64,000 bases of DNA from assembly GCF_900155365.1 (NCBI RefSeq), contig NZ_LT699739.1:242333-306332 (forward strand), written 5' to 3'. The stretch comes from Collinsella bouchesdurhonensis (GTDB taxonomy: Bacteria; Actinomycetota; Coriobacteriia; Coriobacteriales; Coriobacteriaceae). The notes under the pieces were generated by a model. The model was not told the DNA's origin. It saw nothing but the letters and a program-made list of their open reading frames with translations, and did no database searches. A program made the position numbers and the translations under genes. Below are positions 60,512 through 64,000 of the stretch, in pieces; the stretch's first letter is position 1, and each line of letters begins with the position of its first letter.

Positions 60512-61381
60512 CTATTTTGAATTTTTTCTTGCCCTGGCTGCACGAGCTGCTTGAACTGTTTCAAGGTGGTCGATGATTTCTGCAGCAGACTCTTCGATTG
60601 CCTTTCGGTCAGTGCGAATAACAAAGCAACCCAGGCGTTTCATCAGTTTGTGAGCTTCTTCCATCTCTCGAGTAATAGATTCGGGATCAGAATAAGAAGA
60701 GGCCCAAGCTCGCGAATAGTCATCCCCCAGTCGCCGGTCACGGATGTCGGCGATGACATCCGTTGTAGAAAGAAGCCCAAATAGTCTCATGGGGTCGACT
60801 TCAAAGATCGACTGAGGCGGCTCCATTTCAAGCGCAAGGGGAATATTGGCAACACGATACCCCTGAAAAGCAAGATACATGGAGAGCGGAGTTTTTGAAG
60901 TTCGAGAAATGCCCAGCAAGACGATGTCAGCGTCACGAATATCGTCAGCTCCCCTGCCGTCATCGTGCTCAACAAAATACTCCATCGCCTCGATGCGCTT
61001 GAAATATCTTTGATCGGTTCGGTGGATCGTACCAGGGATACCATGGGGCTCTTTACCGGTAAGCTGGGAAATGATACAGGTTGCGGGACCCATCAAATCG
61101 ACGTTAGGGATGTTGCGGTTTACGCATTCGTCCATCACCGCGTGACGCAGATCGGTATTGACAATCGTATGGAATACCGCGCTGTTCGCGCATTTCTTTG
61201 ATTGCATATCGAGATAAGAAGTCACCTGAGCGATATGCGAAACTTTTGGTAACCGCGAAATGCGAATGCTGCCTTCATCAAATTGCCCTGCAGCGGCAAG
61301 CACGACCTCGCAAGCCGTATCGCCAAGGGAATCGGAGATAACATGGACTATGGGCGTTGTTTCATCAAACCTATCCGGCAT
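60512..61381 (-). CDS. ppsR: Pyruvate, phosphate dikinase regulatory protein (kinase/phosphorylase)
   Basis: PDRP (DUF299) reversibly phosphorylates a Thr next to the catalytic His of PPDK, using ADP to inactivate and phosphate to reactivate it. It starts VHVISDSLGDTACEV; the P-loop-like motif GISRTSKTPLSMYLA lies near residue 155; HRTDQRYFKRIEAMEY is conserved. 289 aa is normal. The target gene ppdK follows, and the target Thr is present in its TSHGGKTSHAA motif. Confidence 0.93.
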   Translation of the reverse strand: MPDRFDETTPIVHVISDSLGDTACEVVLAAAGQFDEGSIRISRLPKVSHIAQVTSYLDMQSKKCANSAVFHTIVNTDLRHAVMDECVNRNIPNVDLMGPATCIISQLTGKEPHGIPGTIHRTDQRYFKRIEAMEYFVEHDDGRGADDIRDADIVLLGISRTSKTPLSMYLAFQGYRVANIPLALEMEPPQSIFEVDPMRLFGLLSTTDVIADIRDRRLGDDYSRAWASSYSDPESITREMEEAHKLMKRLGCFVIRTDRKAIEESAAEIIDHLETVQAARAARARKNSK

Positions 61382-61474
61382 TATTGCCCCTTTATCCTCT
61401 CGGTGGATATAAAAGACATACTACCCTGTTTTAAGGTGTTATGAGTAATTGGATTCAAGTGGCCGGAATAAAAC

Positions 61475-61511
61475 GAAAGCGAATCGCACAATATTAGAGC
61501 GATTCGCTTTC
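61475..61511 (-). terminator. Terminator of glyQS
   Basis: GAAAGCGAATCGC and GCGATTCGCTTTC form a perfect 13-bp stem with an 11-nt loop, followed by GTTTTATT on the minus strand. It lies 23 bp after glyS. Confidence 0.9.
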
Positions 61512-61534
61512 ATATCAAAATATGTCGAAAGAAA

Positions 61535-63628
61535 TTACTTTCGAGCAAGTTCACCCATGTCGGCAACATCATGGAAAACAGAAACGAAACGATTGAGCAA
61601 ACGCAGGCGGTTGTTCTTGATCGTTTCATCTTCATCCATTACCAGGACATCGTCGAAGAAGCGATCGATAGGCTCACGCAGTTCGGCGAGAGAAGAAATG
61701 ACCTCAGCGTAGGAAGAGGAATCAATCGCGGCGTGAACCTTATCTTGAGCAGCATCGATTGCACGAAGAAGGTCATGCTCGACAGGCAGAAGAGGCGCCT
61801 CGTCAACATCTTGACCCAGCGACGAATCAGCCAGATGGCTTGCACGCGCATAAGCCGTAGCAAGATTATCAAACGTCTCGGCATCGTTGGCACGAGCGTC
61901 GTCGAGTGCATGGGCGAGCGCAAAGAAATCGACAGGGGCCTCAATGGTGCCGCGGGAAACCGCAGCAACCGTATCGGACTTAATCTTCGCATCGCGGGCA
62001 ATCTGCTCCATACGACCCTTGATAAAGGTGCAGATATTCTGTGCGACTTCAGACTTATTAAACGAGAGGCCCTGCTCAAGATAGGCATCAAGAGCAGCAT
62101 CGACCAAGGCAACATAGCCGCAACGCAGACGATCTGCCAAGATGTTGATGACACCGATAGCGGAACGACGCAGCGCGAACGGATCTTTGGAACCGGTCGG
62201 AGGCTCGCCAATAGCAAACATACCAGCGATGGTATCAAGCTTATCGGCAACGGCTACAACACAGCCGGCTAGACCGCAGGGAAGATCGTCGCCTGCAAAA
62301 CGAGGACGATAGTGATCGCGGATAGCCTCAGCGACCTCATCGGATTCACCGGCAGCCTTCGCGTAATAACCGCCCATGACACCCTGCTGGTTAGTGAACT
62401 CCACAACAGCGGAGGAAACGAGGTCGGCTTTGGCGAAATGAGCAGCGCGCTGAGCATCGGATGCAACATGTGCCCCGATACGCGCCTCACGGCAAATTGC
62501 CAAAGAGAGCGACTCGATGCGCTCTGTCTTCTGCAAGACGTTGCCGAGCTTCTCCTGGAAGGCAACGCTTGCGAGACGGGAACGGAAGGTCTCAAGCGAA
62601 ACCTTAAGATCCTCGTCATAGAAGAACTTGGCATCATAGAGGCGAGCGCGAACAACGCGCTCATTGCCATCGATAACTCGCTCGTTGTTTTCCGGCTTAG
62701 TGTTGGAAACAACGACAAATTCGCGCGTCAGCTTTCCGTTCGCATCGTAAATGGGGAAATAACGCTGATTGGAGAGCATGGATTCGCAGATGATCTCATG
62801 CGGGACAGCGAGGAATTCCTCGTCGAAAACACCAACGAGAACCGTAGGCCACTCGCAAAGATTGACAACTTCATCGAAGACCTTCTTGGGCGTGTCCACA
62901 TGGGCACCAGCACGCTCCGCTTCAATCTGAGCAATGCCATCCAGGATAACCTTGCGACGGCGCTCGGCAGACAAAACGCCATTCTCCTCGAGGACATGCT
63001 CGTAATCGGCAGGAGAAGCGACAACGTGGTCCCCCGGACCTAAAACACGATGACCGCGAGTCGTATTGGAGCTATCGACATCCGCATAATGTACCGGAAT
63101 GACCTGGTTACCAAGAAGCGCGCAGATCCAACGAATAGGGCGAACAAACGTCGCGCTCTCGGAACCCCAGCGCTGGGAGCGGTAGTTTGGCCACTCAAGA
63201 GAGGAAATGACATTCTCGGCTAGTGCGGTCAAAATAGGCTGGGCAGGAGCCGCGGGAACGAAGCGCTCGGCAAAAACATACTCGCGTCCATCGGTGTCCT
63301 CACGACGTACAAGCTCAGAAGCATCAACGCCGCACTTGCGTGCAAAGCCGCACGCCGCCTTGGTGGGAGCACCAGACTCATCAAAAGCGATGTTCGCAGC
63401 GGGGCCGCGCTTAACCTCATGAACCTCTTCGGTCTCGATCGCTACATCGGCGATGACCGCGCCGAGCCTGCGCGGAGAGGTGATGATCTTGATATCACCA
63501 TGAGCGAGACCGGCATCATCAAGGCCCTTGGCCAAAAGCTCACGATACTGCTTCGAAGCGTGAATGAGCGGAGCGGAGGGCATCTCCTCGGTTCCGATCT
63601 CGAGCAAGAAGTCTTTCTTTTCAGACAT
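61535..63628 (-). CDS. glyS: Glycine-tRNA ligase beta subunit
   Basis: Beta subunit of the heterotetrameric bacterial GlyRS, which binds tRNA. It begins DFLLEIGTEEMPSAPL, with TRGHRVLGPGD, VLVGVFDEEFLAVPHEII and PYAKxx-type DKLDTIAGMFAIGEPPTGSKDPFALRR (HD-like C-terminal region). 697 aa is normal. It follows glyQ by 5 bp; the glyQS operon continues upstream off the window. Confidence 0.95.
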   Translation of the reverse strand: MSEKKDFLLEIGTEEMPSAPLIHASKQYRELLAKGLDDAGLAHGDIKIITSPRRLGAVIADVAIETEEVHEVKRGPAANIAFDESGAPTKAACGFARKCGVDASELVRREDTDGREYVFAERFVPAAPAQPILTALAENVISSLEWPNYRSQRWGSESATFVRPIRWICALLGNQVIPVHYADVDSSNTTRGHRVLGPGDHVVASPADYEHVLEENGVLSAERRRKVILDGIAQIEAERAGAHVDTPKKVFDEVVNLCEWPTVLVGVFDEEFLAVPHEIICESMLSNQRYFPIYDANGKLTREFVVVSNTKPENNERVIDGNERVVRARLYDAKFFYDEDLKVSLETFRSRLASVAFQEKLGNVLQKTERIESLSLAICREARIGAHVASDAQRAAHFAKADLVSSAVVEFTNQQGVMGGYYAKAAGESDEVAEAIRDHYRPRFAGDDLPCGLAGCVVAVADKLDTIAGMFAIGEPPTGSKDPFALRRSAIGVINILADRLRCGYVALVDAALDAYLEQGLSFNKSEVAQNICTFIKGRMEQIARDAKIKSDTVAAVSRGTIEAPVDFFALAHALDDARANDAETFDNLATAYARASHLADSSLGQDVDEAPLLPVEHDLLRAIDAAQDKVHAAIDSSSYAEVISSLAELREPIDRFFDDVLVMDEDETIKNNRLRLLNRFVSVFHDVADMGELARK

Positions 63629-63633
63629 CGTTT

Positions 63634-64000
63634 CTATGCCTCCTTCTGGGACGAAGCGTTATCGGCGGAGCCACAGGCCACTTCGGCGAGATACGACTCG
63701 CAGCAGGCCTTCGCGACGGCGCGAACGCGAAGAATGTAATTGGCGCGCTCGACGGCGGACAGGGCTCCGCGAGCGTCAAGGATATTGAATGCATGACTGC
63801 ACTTCATGACACAGTCATAAGCGGGAAGCGGTAGCTTGCGATCGAGGCAGGAGTGGCACTCAGCCTCATAATCATCGAACTTCTGACGCATCATGTCGAT
63901 ATTTGCGACCTCGAAGTTATATGCCGAGAACTCACGCTCGTTTTCGAGGAAAACGTTTCCGTAGGTCATGGGCGTGCCGTCGGGCAAGTAGCTCCACACG
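63634..64000 (-). CDS. glyQ: Glycine-tRNA ligase alpha subunit, 5' part off window
   Basis: The C-terminal 121-122 residues of the alpha (catalytic) subunit. MTYGNVFLENEREFSAYNFEVA and LDRKLPLPAYDCVMKCSHAFNILDARGALSAVERANYI (its first 20 residues suffice) match the family. The usual length is about 300 aa, so roughly 180 residues lie beyond position 64000. Promoter and any T-box would also be outside. Confidence 0.93.
   Translation of the reverse strand, partial: VWSYLPDGTPMTYGNVFLENEREFSAYNFEVANIDMMRQKFDDYEAECHSCLDRKLPLPAYDCVMKCSHAFNILDARGALSAVERANYILRVRAVAKACCESYLAEVACGSADNASSQKEA

Overview
The window is an uninterrupted stretch of core chromosome from a bacterium that best fits class Coriobacteriia (Actinomycetota), the group of Collinsella, Olsenella and relatives. 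This placement is inference from gene content and order; no rRNA lies in the window. Actinobacterial marks are the divergent lexA / LysM gene followed by nrdR (the lexA-Rv2719c-nrdR order of mycobacteria), the order recA-recX ... miaB-miaA-hflX-lexA, and a CDP-alcohol phosphatidyltransferase / FHA protein / MerR regulator set resembling the garA-Rv1828 (ftsR) region. Features shared with Bacillota are RNase Y, SpoVS, ScpA/ScpB-RluB-Cmk, Der-PlsY-GpsA, DegV and DUF1836. Base composition is only moderately GC-rich by eye. No IS element, prophage, CRISPR array or rRNA was seen.

Layout. 1-12 kb (+): the tail of yajQ, rimO, pgsA, pncC-type cinA, recA-recX (with a sequence-perfect SOS box inside the recA promoter), RNase Y, an uncharacterised GHKL-type ATPase, spoVS, miaB, miaA, hflX. 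12-17 kb: an SOS node (an acyltransferase-like membrane protein behind lexA, three LexA boxes, a divergent LysM membrane protein, nrdR, dut), a glycolipid-type glycosyltransferase and thioredoxin reductase. 17-22 kb: DegV and DUF1836, divergent around a 25-bp palindrome, then apt, a MerR regulator, an FHA protein and a second CDP-alcohol phosphatidyltransferase. 22-29 kb (-): tRNA-Pro, coaBC, a zinc-ribbon coiled-coil protein, Nif3, cysteine desulfurase, rpe, gpsA, plsY, der. 30-39 kb (-): DUF512 radical SAM protein, ispH, plsC, cmk, rluB, scpB, scpA, a site-2 protease, a small membrane protein and an ABC-F ATPase. 39-40 kb: three tRNA genes (Val, Met/Ile2, Ala) and a Bax-inhibitor-like protein. 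40-51 kb (-): proS, ispG, rseP, dxr, cdsA, uppS, frr, pyrH, tsf, rpsB. 51-64 kb (-): xerC/D, trmFO, dprA, comM, yraN, rnhB, rplS, then ppdK, its regulator ppsR, and glyS-glyQ (glyQ runs off the edge).

How the genes work together. Three enzymes of the MEP isoprenoid pathway (Dxr, IspG, IspH) and UppS feed undecaprenyl phosphate synthesis. GpsA, PlsY, PlsC, CdsA and PgsA form most of a phospholipid pathway. Recombination and repair (RecA, RecX, LexA, DprA, ComM, RnhB, Xer) and translation or RNA modification (RimO, MiaA, MiaB, HflX, Der, RluB, TrmFO, Frr, EF-Ts, S2, L19, ProRS, GlyRS) make up most of the rest.

Most worth following up: the GHKL ATPase that occupies the place of ymdB between rny and spoVS; the SOS node, including a membrane acyltransferase apparently co-transcribed with lexA; an FHA protein keeping a GarA-like phosphorylation motif beside a MerR regulator; and an RseP homologue with an extra segment of about 110 residues that reads like a winged helix.
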